Shown: positions 10,401 to 18,166, counted from the first letter of the stretch. The stretch is 64,000 nucleotides of DNA from a bacterium (GCA_023150945.1 JAKLJX010000001.1:677693-741692); one strand, 5' to 3'. Notes: generated by a model from the letters alone, not told the origin. Numbers and translations are program-made.

Positions 10401-11164
10401 ATCGCCAAGCCCGTGCCTTTGTTGCCGGAAATGCTGCCGCCTGATACCGAGAACGAACCGATGGTCGAGGCGGTGGTGGTAAAGGCGATGCCGGCGAAGC
10501 CACTGGTGGTCGAGCCATCGAACGACGAGTTTTCAATTTCCACTGCGGCAATGTTGGCTTGCGCCAGGAACAGGCCGTGATGCCCGTTGTTCGCCACCTG
10601 GGTGTCGGCAATATCGAGCAGGGTGAGGTGGGCGTTGTTCGCAATGCCGATGCCGTTCTGGCCGTTGTTTTTGATTTGGCAATTGCTCACCGCCACGGTG
10701 CCGAAGGTGTCGTAGACGAGCAGAATGCCGTTTTGGGTGTTGTGGTGAAGGTTGGCGTTTTGGATGGTGAGATTACCGAAATTCGCAGGACCGCCAAAGC
10801 CGCGCACGCCGATGCTGAAATTCGTGATTTCCAGGCCATCGACCGTGACGTTGGCGGCATTGATCAACAAGCCGTTGCCGCTGCCGGCTCCCGCGAGAAT
10901 CGCGCCGGCGCTGGCGAGAATCGTCAAGGTCTTGTTGACGGTTACGTTTTGACTGTAGGTTCCGGCGGCCACATTGATGATATCACCGGCGGCCGCGGCG
11001 TTGATGCCGGCCTGGATGGTCGCTTTGGGACCGTTGGTCCCGTCATAGACCGGTGCCAGACCATTATAACTGTCGCTGCCCGTCGTCGCGTTGACATAAT
11101 AATCGGTAGCCCAGGCACTTCCAGTCATCAAGACGATCGCAATGCCAAGCAGTAGTCTTCTCAT
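7493..11164 (-). CDS. Large secreted beta-helix protein with LAPG module and T9SS-type sorting domain
   Basis: The protein has 1223 residues from ATG 11164, chosen because AGGAG lies eight bases upstream and MRRLLLGIAIVLMTGSAWA is a clean signal peptide; longer in-frame starts lack both. Two parallel beta-helix regions follow, about residues 18-420 (GDIINVAAGTYSQNVTVNKT) and 440-860 (ISGTYVEQVTITKSLHLLG). Each is built of short strands with repeated N, G and DNIV-type turns, as in NosD/pectate-lyase-like folds. Residues about 870-1110 are the GDIHSNGKIDFLRGDP module, nearly identical in DNA to the partial gene at 1-1747. The last 88 residues are the sorting domain (AQNYPNPFNPSTVIRFALP). No catalytic site is recognisable; adhesion or glycan binding at the cell surface is the likeliest role. 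Confidence 0.88.
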   Translation of the reverse strand: MRRLLLGIAIVLMTGSAWATDYYVNATTGSDSYNGLAPVYDGTNGPKATIQAGINAAAAGDIINVAAGTYSQNVTVNKTLTILASAGAILAGAGSGNGLLINAANVTVDGLEITNFSIGVRGFGGPANFGNLTIQNANLHHNTQNGILLVYDTFGTVAVSNCQIKNNGQNGIGIANNAHLTLLDIADTQVANNGHHGLFLAQANIAAVEIENSSFDGSTTSGFAGIAFTTTASTIGSFSVSGGSISGNKGTGLAIVQVATVFTSLTLDGVTIQNNGESGIMLGGGARTGSLTLQNATLQGNAWEEMDLSGGWFGAFTVTGATTITNNFFAKTGAAWAALYVGNLASFGTTPVINNNSFSGYGFVISQNAASTLDASGNWWGTNVAGSVKARANGGSKVDYTPWLHVATDTDGAAGFQGDFAYLNVDDDSPQVGSVGRIQEGVNAATATVNVISGTYVEQVTITKSLHLLGAGAATTTIKAPATIPVASNPASTVIDVNGAGVNAEINGFTVSGPGPTGCGSIGAGIFVRGTAYANIHDNKVLDIRDNPISGCQNGIGILVGRASFATSGTATIKNNEVASYQKGGIVVSNTGSDATIEDNIVTGAGAVTFIAQNGIQVSAGATGTINRNTINGHSYTPFTYVSTGMLLYGSNANTDENVLNENQVGIYHINGSGTHQKNSVSATAVGTGSPGFWGMVVDPGDVLRTTPSPFEDGGSSVSLGKGGIGSTLAATYTYLLDQNVVNSDGSAGGVGIEADALGTDVVNFTATTNTVSNWEYGIYLYKDAGATLNANIIDCNQIFGNTAYGLYNSTGVDANAVGNWWGAGNGPSGNGPGSGDAVSENVTFAPWGTDASCGGSLSHNFVFLADYVSIERSKQIPSQGDIHSNGKIDFLRGDPTVFEGNLTAVGKITIGKENTIDGYAHSAGIVSVHPTSKVLGGTLSGAPISAQPLPTFSYTAGGASKTIPQNGTLTLAPGSYNVVTMNGWSTLKLSSGDYYLNQLRYLGEEAVIEIDVSNGPVTVNVVSNLQLGKDIAIQIVPDGEAGSTKVTFNTRQTTTMTIGKEAYVLGNINAPAATVVLSNNSQFRGGLCAKALQVKRDVFFLHHFSSGTLPGPGDLPKSIDGESEETAAVVTAYELAQNYPNPFNPSTVIRFALPEAGPVTLAVFNSMGQRVRTLVSGQLNSGWHNVMWDATDDHGTRLASGVYLYVIKAGSYTAHRKLVLMK

Positions 11165-12064
11165 GATCATTCTCCTACACATGACACTGTTCCAACAAGT
11201 GATCTGTGCTGAGTGCAGGAGTTGGTGATCCCCATTCTCCAGTGGTGCGCTCTCCCTATCGCTCACCAGGCGAAAGGCCAACTCCCCAATCATCACAGCA
11301 AGCGGCTTTGCTCAACACGGCCCGCCGATTCCGCCTGCCAGTGCGTTTCGAAGGGCATATTGTCGAGCCACGAGACCCGTTCGTGCTGCGCAGTCTTTCC
11401 GGGCATCACCTCCTTGGTGGAATTTCGGCCGGTTTCAACCAGTGGGCATGCGGGCGGTGACGTTCGCTCCCGCGCTTCCGGCCGTTTGGGTACGCCGACG
11501 ATTTCCAAGGGAAGCAAAACACCGCCGCCGGCGCGAATGGCCGGTCGCTAAGCAGAGCTCACAATGCGAGCAGGTGATCTATTGCGAGAAGATTTCTTTC
11601 AGAGTGGGGGAGTGTGAGCCAGGCGGGCCATGATCAAAAGTCGAAAGAGGAGGCCGCCGCAGCACTCCGAAGTTCGAATCGGAGTGTTGACCGTGGTGCC
11701 AACGCCTGGTTGTGAATCCCTCAAATGCAGCGCGGGAAGAATTATCTCCTCGAGCTGCTCAGCCCCAATAGCCCAAAGGCAGATTGCCAGCCATGGCCTT
11801 TGTGCAAACTTAGAACTGACCCTGGAATGTGTGAATAAGAATGGTGGGAGTACCCTGCCAGGAAAAGGCTTTCCTTGGCGCTTCCACTACAGCCTTTCGT
11901 TTGACGCTGGTGAAGACTGCCTCCACCGCCGAGGCCCGTCTTGTTTGAGCCGGCGGCCAACTTCACCAATTCGTCCCCGCGATGCCAATTACTACGATCA
12001 CACAATTCCGTTTGCGGAGAGAATGTTCTGCCGATTCGGAAATGTTGCTTGCGGGCCGGGCGGC
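11165..12064. other. Long intergenic region without a supported gene
   Basis: About 900 bases separate two minus-strand genes. Short frames occur on both strands, the most continuous being 11293-11517 on the minus strand, but none has a ribosome binding site with recognisable protein motifs. The start-proximal end carries the AGGAG of the gene at 7493-11164, so its promoter must lie here. I see no tRNA, repeat array or insertion element. Confidence 0.5.
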
Positions 12065-13753
12065 TTAGAAGGAGTAGGTCAAATCCATGGAAAAAAGCGT
12101 GTTGCGCGAATCGTTTGCCTCCCGCACCCGGCTGATTTCATTGTCAAAATTCGCAAAGGCGCCGAGTTGCCAACGGCGCGTCAAGGTCCACGACAGGAAA
12201 AACAGCAGAGAATGAATGTTGCGGTCAGAATAGGAATTGGAAATGATCAAGTTGCCGGAGGTGACGTTCGGATACGTCCGGTTTTCGAACGCATTACTCA
12301 AGCTCAGGAGAATCCCCGAAAGGCTCAGCAAATCCAGGCCGAGAGTGAGACCGTGGCTATAGTAGTCTTCAAAAACCAGGAAGCTCTCAGCGTCCGTGGC
12401 CGCGGGTTCACGTTCATGCCGGCGCAACAAGTAGAGATAACCCGCGCTGGCCTGCCAATTCGCCAGCAGCTTGAACTGAAACTGCGGGTTGAGACGCAAC
12501 TCGAGAAAGTTGGGAGTGTATGGGTTGTCCAGCTCGGCGGGATACTGCCGCCAGGTGAATTCGCCCTCCAGCCGGATGGCAGTGGCGCTGCCGGTGGCCA
12601 GCCGCAGGTCGGCGCGCAAATACTCTTCCCGATGCGTGTTTTCGAAAGTACTGTCCGACAAGCCACGCGGGTAGACGCGCCGGCGCCAAAGGTTCTGCAG
12701 ATAGAGCGAAGAGCCGCCGGCAGCCGTGGAAAAGAGCGAGCCCTCCAGCCGGTGCTCGAAATAGTCGTATTCGTCGAACGAGACATGGCGGCGCGCCAGA
12801 TAGCCGTAGCGCGCCCGCAGCCGCGTTGCAATCCCCGCGGCAAAGGCGACGGCCAGCCCGGTTTCATTTTGCGAGTAGTTGCGCGAAAGCTCGTCTTCCC
12901 GGGCGTAGCGCCGCAACCGCAGCTCATCGTCAAGCTCCAGCTTGAGCCGCTGGTTGAGCGTCGCGCTGAGCAATACTTTTGCGTTGTTTTGCCAGTAGCG
13001 CAGATCGAAATCGCGCAAGTAGCGCGTGGTTTCAAAGCGGTTTTCCAGGCTCCCCGACAGCGTCGTGCTCAAGGCCCGCTGGCCGCGCAGTTCCACTTCG
13101 CCGCTGTTGTAATCGCGGCTGGTTTTGAGCAACGCCGCCGCCAGCACGCGCGACTGGCTGCCAATGTCGCGGCTCACACTCAGGCGCAGACCGGTGTAAG
13201 GATTGCCGGTGTTCTGCACAAACAGGCTCTCATCCTGAGCATAGCCGATTTCGAATTCTTGGCGCCAAAAATCCACGCCGACCAACGCCTCTGGCTGCCA
13301 CCGCCACGCGATCTTGTCCTCTATTCCCTCCGCCTCCTTGTCCCCTTGGCTCCTTGCCTCTTTGGCACTTTGGCTCGCTGTCTCCTTGACCAGCACCTGT
13401 TCCTCCGGTGCGATCAGATCACCAGCCACTTCCAGCAGCAGCTTGGCGGTGACCCAGTCGCCTTGCGCAGCAAAGGACTCGGCATCCTGCAGCAGCTCCG
13501 CGACTTGTTTGGCGGCTGCCTGATCTTGCGGCCGGAGGAGCCAGCGCTGCAGCCGCAGCCGTGCAATCTCATAGTCGGCTGCTGCGCTCCAAGCTGCCAG
13601 CGCCGAGTCCGCGGCCAGTGCCGCGATGGAGTCTGCCGGGGAGGACGGAGAAGGTATCGTCTGGGCAGGCGCTGCCACGCTCGAGAGCACAACTCCGGCG
13701 CAGCAAGCGAGCAGGATCAATCGGACGAATCTTTCATCGCTGGAATGCGGCAT
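12065..13753 (-). CDS. Outer-membrane beta-barrel protein with helical periplasmic N-domain
   Basis: The protein has 562 residues. Residues 1-30 are a signal peptide (RLILLACCAGVVLSSVAAPAQ). Residues 30-165 are alanine-rich and helical, with alternating short repeats (ADSIAALAADSALAAWSAA, then a WVTAKLLLEVAGDL helix). From about residue 190 the chain alternates polar and hydrophobic residues in long amphipathic strands separated by charged turns, and it ends in LTYSF; a terminal phenylalanine is the usual signal for Bam-dependent outer-membrane insertion. The junction (VKETASQSAKEARSQGDKEAEG) is encoded by a degenerate CTCCTTG-type nucleotide repeat. I do not recognise the family; a porin or a secretion-associated barrel is possible. 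Confidence 0.8.
   Translation of the reverse strand: MPHSSDERFVRLILLACCAGVVLSSVAAPAQTIPSPSSPADSIAALAADSALAAWSAAADYEIARLRLQRWLLRPQDQAAAKQVAELLQDAESFAAQGDWVTAKLLLEVAGDLIAPEEQVLVKETASQSAKEARSQGDKEAEGIEDKIAWRWQPEALVGVDFWRQEFEIGYAQDESLFVQNTGNPYTGLRLSVSRDIGSQSRVLAAALLKTSRDYNSGEVELRGQRALSTTLSGSLENRFETTRYLRDFDLRYWQNNAKVLLSATLNQRLKLELDDELRLRRYAREDELSRNYSQNETGLAVAFAAGIATRLRARYGYLARRHVSFDEYDYFEHRLEGSLFSTAAGGSSLYLQNLWRRRVYPRGLSDSTFENTHREEYLRADLRLATGSATAIRLEGEFTWRQYPAELDNPYTPNFLELRLNPQFQFKLLANWQASAGYLYLLRRHEREPAATDAESFLVFEDYYSHGLTLGLDLLSLSGILLSLSNAFENRTYPNVTSGNLIISNSYSDRNIHSLLFFLSWTLTRRWQLGAFANFDNEISRVREANDSRNTLFSMDLTYSF
13318..13395 (-). repeat. Degenerate CTCCTTG/CTTTGGC nucleotide repeat within the barrel gene
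   Basis: About 78 bases consist of near-tandem 7-8 base units such as CTCCTTG, CCTTGGCT and CTTTGGC. On the coding strand they read as AAGGAG-like units and give a highly charged linker between the helical and barrel domains. The simple-sequence character is unlike the flanking coding DNA. Confidence 0.6.
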
Positions 13754-13875
13754 GACTGCCTATACTTTCCACAGGCTTGTTGACTTCGGCGAACGGGAGT
13801 GCAGGAGGGTTTTGGCAGAAGCGACAGTGCGCCCCATGGAAAACGCGCGCCGGCCTGCGGTGATCGGGCTACGTT

Positions 13876-14331
13876 TCATTTTTTCAGCATGCGCAACAGC
13901 TCGATTTGTTGCACGGCGAGCCGGTCGACGCGCTCGTTGAACTCATGGCCGGCGTGGCCGCGCACCTTTTGCCATTTCACGTTGTGTTTGCTTACGAGCT
14001 GGTCAAGCGCCTGCCACAAGTCGGCGTTGGGCACGGGATCGCGTTTGTTCGGGCCGCGCTTCCAGCCGTTGCGTTTCCAGTTTGCCAGCCAGCCCTTTTC
14101 AAAGCTGTCGATGAGATAGGTGCTGTCCGAACAGATGACCACCTGGCACGGCCGCTTCAGTCGCTTGAGCGCCTCGATGACCGCGGTCAGCTCCATGCGG
14201 TTGTTGGTGGTAGCGGCGGCGTGGCCGGCGATCTCTTTTTCATGCCGGCCGTGCCGCAAGATGGCGGCCCACCCGCCCGGCCCGGGATTACCGGAGCAGG
14301 CGCCGTCGGTGTAGATTTCAACTGTGTCCAT
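13876..14331 (-). CDS. rnhA: Ribonuclease HI
   Basis: The protein has 151 residues and cleaves the RNA strand of RNA-DNA hybrids in the cytoplasm. The family hallmark YTDGACSGNPGPGGW is at residues 7-21. The four metal-binding acids can be placed as D9, E47 (in RMEL), D69 (CSDS) and D136 (NERVDRLA), and H126 matches the flexible catalytic histidine. The basic-protrusion segment GWLANWKRNGWKRGPNK is present as in E. coli RNase HI, and the length matches. ATG 14331 was chosen because longer in-frame starts extend into the preceding gene. It begins only four bases after the stop of the peroxiredoxin gene, so the two are probably co-transcribed. Confidence 0.95.
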   Translation of the reverse strand: MDTVEIYTDGACSGNPGPGGWAAILRHGRHEKEIAGHAAATTNNRMELTAVIEALKRLKRPCQVVICSDSTYLIDSFEKGWLANWKRNGWKRGPNKRDPVPNADLWQALDQLVSKHNVKWQKVRGHAGHEFNERVDRLAVQQIELLRMLKK

Positions 14332-14335
14332 TGCG

Positions 14336-14818
14336 TCACGCCTTTTCCGTCGCCGTGCGCAGAGTGGCCAGGGCCTCGGTTGCGCTCGAGTTGGGCGCCA
14401 CGCCGTAGTGGGCGGCGAGGATCCGGCCGTTTTCATCAATCACAAAATGGCTGCGGCGCAAACCCGAGAAGAGAAAGCGGCGCAGCGATTTCTTGTCCAA
14501 CACGCCATAGGCCTCGGCGATGCGATAGTCGGCATCGACCAGCAGGGTGAACGGCAGGTTGTATTTGGTTTTGAATCTCACATGGCTGTCCCAGCCATCC
14601 GCGCTTACGCCCAGCACCACCGCGTTTTGCTCTTCGATTTCGAGGTGATGGTCGCGAAAGCCGCATGCTTGCGCGGTTCAGCCGGGGGTGTCGTCTTTGG
14701 GATAGAAATAGAGCACGACGCGCCGGCCGCGAAAATCGCTGAGCCTGACGCGGGTTTGGGCCTCGGTCAGCGCTTCGAACTCCGGCGCGAGGTCGCCGGG
14801 CTGCAAGGGATCCCTCAT
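14336..14818 (-). CDS. bcp: Bcp-type peroxiredoxin with in-frame TGA at the peroxidatic Cys (probable selenoprotein)
   Basis: Read through one TGA, the frame encodes 160 residues, the normal Bcp length. ATG 14818 has GGAGGAGG six bases upstream. Residues 37-52 read [10 protein letters not shown]-(TGA)-TAQAC. Bcp/PrxQ proteins have DTPGCT at this point, with the peroxidatic cysteine exactly where TGA (14680-14678) stands and the resolving cysteine five residues later, here C52. The rest ([21 protein letters not shown], then FTLLVDAD and [11 protein letters not shown]) matches the family without any other lesion. Selenocysteine insertion at residue 47 is therefore the best reading. It would reduce hydroperoxides with thioredoxin-type donors. 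The alternatives are a sequencing error or a nonsense mutation, which would have hit this one codon by chance. Confidence 0.85.
14638..14677 (-). promoter_or_regulatory. Candidate bacterial SECIS hairpin downstream of the TGA codon
   Basis: Two alternative stems begin just after the TGA. Stem A: CGCGCAAGC (14675-14667) pairs with GCTTTCGCG (14661-14653) with a single C-U mismatch and a five-base loop. Stem B: TTTCG (14659-14655) pairs with CGAAA (14642-14638) around a twelve-base loop that starts C-G, 23 bases after TGA. Stem B meets the published bacterial SECIS pattern of a G in the first two loop bases at 16-37 bases from UGA. Folding was done by eye only. Confidence 0.55.
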
Positions 14819-14931
14819 GCGTCTCCTCCTCCAAAATCTGCATGCGAAACGTCGTGGATTTTGCTATCTTGGCAGGCCCAATGTAGCATGCAATCCGGAA
14901 AACCCCAAGCTGAATTTGCGGATGCCGCAAA

Positions 14932-15792
14932 ATGATTACGCCCTTGCTCGATCCCGCGCAACACCAGGAAAGCGTCGGGCATTTTCGTGCGCATTTTCGC
15001 CTCGCCGCCGGCCCGCCGAGCCTGGCGCACTTGCGCGAGCTGCTCGGCCATTTCGGCAATCTGCCGTATGAAAATCTGAGCAAGATCATCAAGTTCAACC
15101 GCCACGGCCAGGACTTCGAGAAACGCCTGCGCCTGCCGGAAGAAGTGATGCATGATCATGCCCGCTCGCAACTGGGCGGCACATGCTTTTCCCTGACGTT
15201 CTTCCTGCACACGATCTTGTGGCACAGTGGCTTTGCCAGTTACATCGTCATGGCTGACATGCGCGCCGGTGCCAATCTGCATTGCGCCTTGATCGTATTC
15301 GTGGACGGGGTCAAATACCTGGTTGATCCGGGCTACGTGCTGCGCACGCCGATGGCGCTCGATCCGGCCAGGCCGCGCCTCTATCACAATGACTTCACCG
15401 GCGTGGAATTGCGCCTGGCGCCGGCCGCGGCCGGTTATGATCTCTTCACCTTCAACCGTGAGGAAGTGAAGTGGCGTTACCGCTTTGTCGACCGGCCCAC
15501 GCCGCTGCCGGAGTTTCTCGAACATTGGCAGGCCTCATTCCAGCGCAACAGCATGCACGGCTTGTGCCTCACGCGCGTGCAAGCGGGTGAGCTGATCTTC
15601 ATTCACAAGCACCATCTGCGCATCACCGCGCTGGCCGGCAAGCGTAATGTCAACCTCAAGCGCAATTATCACGCTGCGATTCACGAGCTTTTCGGCATTG
15701 CGCCGGAATTGGTGGAGCAAGCCCAGGCCGCGCTGCAGGCTAACCTGCAACGGGAACGGGAAACCGGCATTTTTCCCTTGCAACAGGAATGA
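14932..15792 (+). CDS. nat: Arylamine N-acetyltransferase family protein
   Basis: The protein has 286 residues, the usual size for this family, which transfers acetyl groups from acetyl-CoA to arylamines or acts in amide-bond synthesis. The early motif NLPYENLSK is at residues 43-51. The Cys-His-Asp triad is complete: C85 in QLGGTCFSL, H117 in NLHCAL and D132 in LVDPGY. The C-terminal half has the beta-barrel and lid character of the family, including HHLRITALAGKR. It is transcribed divergently from the peroxiredoxin-RNase H pair with 113 bases between the two starts. Physiological substrate cannot be told from sequence. Confidence 0.9.
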   Translation: MITPLLDPAQHQESVGHFRAHFRLAAGPPSLAHLRELLGHFGNLPYENLSKIIKFNRHGQDFEKRLRLPEEVMHDHARSQLGGTCFSLTFFLHTILWHSGFASYIVMADMRAGANLHCALIVFVDGVKYLVDPGYVLRTPMALDPARPRLYHNDFTGVELRLAPAAAGYDLFTFNREEVKWRYRFVDRPTPLPEFLEHWQASFQRNSMHGLCLTRVQAGELIFIHKHHLRITALAGKRNVNLKRNYHAAIHELFGIAPELVEQAQAALQANLQRERETGIFPLQQE

Positions 15793-15923
15793 CAAAAGGC
15801 AATTGGCAATCCCGCCGGCAGCATCGGCGTCTGCCGCATTCAGGAGAGGACGTTGCAGTGGGGAAGGGGACGATTAAGTGAGTGAAGAATGAGTTGGGAA
15901 GCGATGGGGCCCAAAACAAAATC

Positions 15924-15973
15924 TCCCTTCTCACGGCAGCGGCAAACCGGGTTGCCACTGCCACGCGAAGGGA
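15924..15973. repeat. Imperfect 22-bp inverted repeat between convergent genes
   Basis: TCCCTTC (15924-15930) pairs with GAAGGGA (15967-15973), and GGCAGCGGCAA pairs with TTGCCACTGCC with one mismatch, around the loop ACCGGG. In all 18 of 22 positions pair. It sits between the end of the plus-strand acetyltransferase and the end of the minus-strand lipoprotein gene, so it may end both transcripts, although no clear T-run follows. Confidence 0.5.
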
Positions 15974-16057
15974 GGGTAGAGAGATGAAAAGGTATAGAAC
16001 CTTTCAGCCTATTAGACTCCAAAACTGCGGCGAAGTTCACATGAATTTTAAAAAAAT

Positions 16058-17368
16058 TCAGTCGGCAGTCGTCTTGCTCGCCGAGAGCAAGTGCGAGAGA
16101 CCGGCTGCCAGTTCTTCCCGGGTAGTCGGCGTCTTCAAATCGATCTCAAAAAGCTGGTAGCTGCCGGAGCGGTTCGAAGTGAAGATTATCTTGCTGCCCT
16201 GCCGCTGCAGACAGGGGAACGTGTCCATCGCCGGATGCGCCGTGAGGCGCTCGGTTTGCCCTGACTCACGGCGGTGTATGTAGAGATCGAAGTTGTTTTG
16301 ATTCTTCTCGAAGTAAACCAGCCACTTGCCATCATCCGAGCACTGCGGACTGCCTTTGGGTCCGCCTTCGAAAAGCAGACGGTGGCCGCTTGTTTCCCGC
16401 ACGCCTTGCTCATAGATTTCAAAATCACCGTTGACGTTGTTGATGTAATAGATCATGTCTCCGGCGAGATTGACGAATGGAGCAGACTTGTCGCCAAACC
16501 CGTGGGTGAAGCGTTGGAGCGAAGAATCGGCGAGCGCATAGATGAAAAGATCGCTCTGGCGGCCGCCGTAATCGAGATCGCGCTGGTCATCACGGTCGGA
16601 TACAAAAACCAGCCAGCCGCCCTTGGGAGAATGTACCGGGTTCCAGTTGTCGTATTTGTTCGCGACCAGGCGCTTGACTCGGCTGCCGTCGGCTGCGTTC
16701 ATCTGATAAAGGCTGCGCTGCTTTTCGCCGGAGTTCTGTTTTCCCGAGGCCCCGCGCGTACTGGCGAACACGATTAACCGGCCATCGGGCGAAAAATCGG
16801 GAGACAAATCATCGCCGGGATCATAAGTGAGCCGCACCGCGTTGGCGCCCTCCACCGGCATGCGGTAAATCTCCCAATTGCCATCACGATTGGATTGAAA
16901 GACGATTTCGTTGCCGGCAAGTGAATAACGCCCTTTGATGTTGTCGCCTGGCCCATAGGTGATTTGGCGAGTCGAGTAGGGCATGCCCACGGTCGCGGCG
17001 ATCAGAGGGACGAAAGGCGCGGATTCCGGCGCGTTCAAGACGTCCAAGAAGCCGCTGAGCGCCGGCGTCTTTTGGCCCTGCTGATAGAGGGCCGCTGCAC
17101 GGCCGAACTTGGCCGGCAGCAAAGCCGGGCGCTGGAGCAGCGCAGAGTCGAATTGCGCCACCGCCTCGTCGAATTTCCGCAGCCGGATGAGCTCTTCACC
17201 CAACGCCACGCGCGCTTCGGCATCCGTGGGGTTCTTGAGCACACGCTTGCGCAACGATGCAACTTCTTCACCTTTGCCGCTCGGGCGCGCCGGCGCGCTC
17301 ACCTGGCGGGCGCCGCCACCGCAACCAACGACGATCATCAAAGCCAGCAACAGCCATGTGAGTTTCAT
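16058..17368 (-). CDS. Lipoprotein with TPR segment and TolB-like beta-propeller
   Basis: The protein has 436 residues and starts at ATG 17368, with GGAGG nine bases upstream. The lipobox is LMIVVGC with C16 as the lipidated residue. Residues about 38-125 are TPR-like helices (DAEARVALGEELIRLRKFDEAVAQFDSAL). From about 140 to 420 come repeats of the TolB/PD40 type: GNEIVFQSNRDGNWEIYRM, GRLIVFASTRG, GGWLVFVSDRDDQRDLDYG, GDMIYYINNVNGDFEIYEQ and GSKIIFTSNRSGSYQLFEI. Such propellers bind proteins or peptides in the periplasm. It is divergent from the glycosylase gene at 17529. It is not TolB itself: it has a lipid anchor and TPRs in place of the TolB N-domain. Confidence 0.88.
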   Translation of the reverse strand: MKLTWLLLALMIVVGCGGGARQVSAPARPSGKGEEVASLRKRVLKNPTDAEARVALGEELIRLRKFDEAVAQFDSALLQRPALLPAKFGRAAALYQQGQKTPALSGFLDVLNAPESAPFVPLIAATVGMPYSTRQITYGPGDNIKGRYSLAGNEIVFQSNRDGNWEIYRMPVEGANAVRLTYDPGDDLSPDFSPDGRLIVFASTRGASGKQNSGEKQRSLYQMNAADGSRVKRLVANKYDNWNPVHSPKGGWLVFVSDRDDQRDLDYGGRQSDLFIYALADSSLQRFTHGFGDKSAPFVNLAGDMIYYINNVNGDFEIYEQGVRETSGHRLLFEGGPKGSPQCSDDGKWLVYFEKNQNNFDLYIHRRESGQTERLTAHPAMDTFPCLQRQGSKIIFTSNRSGSYQLFEIDLKTPTTREELAAGLSHLLSASKTTAD

Positions 17369-17528
17369 GCAGACCTGCCTCCTGCAGTGGGTTGAGACGA
17401 CAACACGAGACCCCGTTCGGTCAAGCTCACAACACAGCCTTATGATATACCCAACGTTGTTGCTTTTGCGGACTGCTCCGCCGCATCAAAGCTGTTGCAA
17501 CTTTGGGAAATTCGTTTAACTTTCCCGC

Positions 17529-18137
17529 ATGTCTGAACTCGCTGCGGCGCAACGCCACCTCCGCCGCGCCGATCCGGTGCTGGCGCAAATCATCGACCGT
17601 TGCGGCAGCTGCACGTTGCAGCCGGACCGGCGGTATTTCGCCTCGCTGGTGGAAGCCATTCTCTCCCAGCAGCTTTCGGTCAAGGCGGCGGCCACGATTC
17701 ACGCCCGCTTCAAAGACCTTTTGGGCGGCCAGGTTGAATCAGCCGGCATCCTGCAATTGACCGATGCCCAAATTCGCGCCGCCGGCATTTCCCGCCAGAA
17801 GATGGGCTACCTGCGCGATCTTTCCACCAAGTGGCAGGATGGTCTGCTGCACGGCCGCCGGCTCGCGCGCCTCACCGATGACGAGGTGATCGCCGCGCTG
17901 ACCCAGGTGAAAGGCATCGGCCGCTGGACCGCGGAGATGTTCCTCATCTTTTCGCTCGGCCGCCTGGACGTGTTGCCGGTTGACGATCTCGGCTTCCGCA
18001 ATGCCGTCAAGAAAGCCTATCGTCTGCGCAAACTACCTGAGGCCAAGCGCCTGCAGCAGATTGCCGAGAACTGGCGCCCCTATCGCAGCGTGGCAACCTG
18101 GTATCTGTGGCAAAGTCTCGATAACAAACCTCGCTAG
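17529..18137 (+). CDS. DNA-3-methyladenine glycosylase II family (AlkA-like, HhH-GPD)
   Basis: The protein has 202 residues and probably removes alkylated bases to start base-excision repair. The HhH-GPD fold is indicated by YFASLVEAILSQQLSVKAA (residues 36-54), the helix-hairpin-helix LTQVKGIGRWTAEMFLIFSLG (124-144) and the following LPVDDLGFRNAV, in which D153 is the expected catalytic aspartate. It lacks the N-terminal TATA-box-like domain of E. coli AlkA and the C-terminal 4Fe-4S cysteines of endonuclease III, so it belongs with the short AlkA-like enzymes. The membrane-protein gene 29 bases downstream may be in the same transcript. Confidence 0.92.
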   Translation: MSELAAAQRHLRRADPVLAQIIDRCGSCTLQPDRRYFASLVEAILSQQLSVKAAATIHARFKDLLGGQVESAGILQLTDAQIRAAGISRQKMGYLRDLSTKWQDGLLHGRRLARLTDDEVIAALTQVKGIGRWTAEMFLIFSLGRLDVLPVDDLGFRNAVKKAYRLRKLPEAKRLQQIAENWRPYRSVATWYLWQSLDNKPR

Positions 18138-18166
18138 GCGGTTCACCCCCAAATCGACCGAACCCG

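Noticed and set aside
11293-11517. 74-codon minus-strand frame in the 11165-12064 gap
   Set aside because: No convincing ribosome binding site, no motif, and frames of this size are common by chance in this composition.
14336-14620. Reading the peroxiredoxin as a broken gene with a separate 94-residue fragment
   Set aside because: The single TGA falls exactly at the catalytic cysteine codon and the rest of the frame is intact, so recoding is more likely than decay.
14436-15098. 220-codon minus-strand frame across the peroxiredoxin and acetyltransferase starts
   Set aside because: It is a different frame from the peroxiredoxin and has no motif; the frame that contains the TGA matches Bcp over its whole length.
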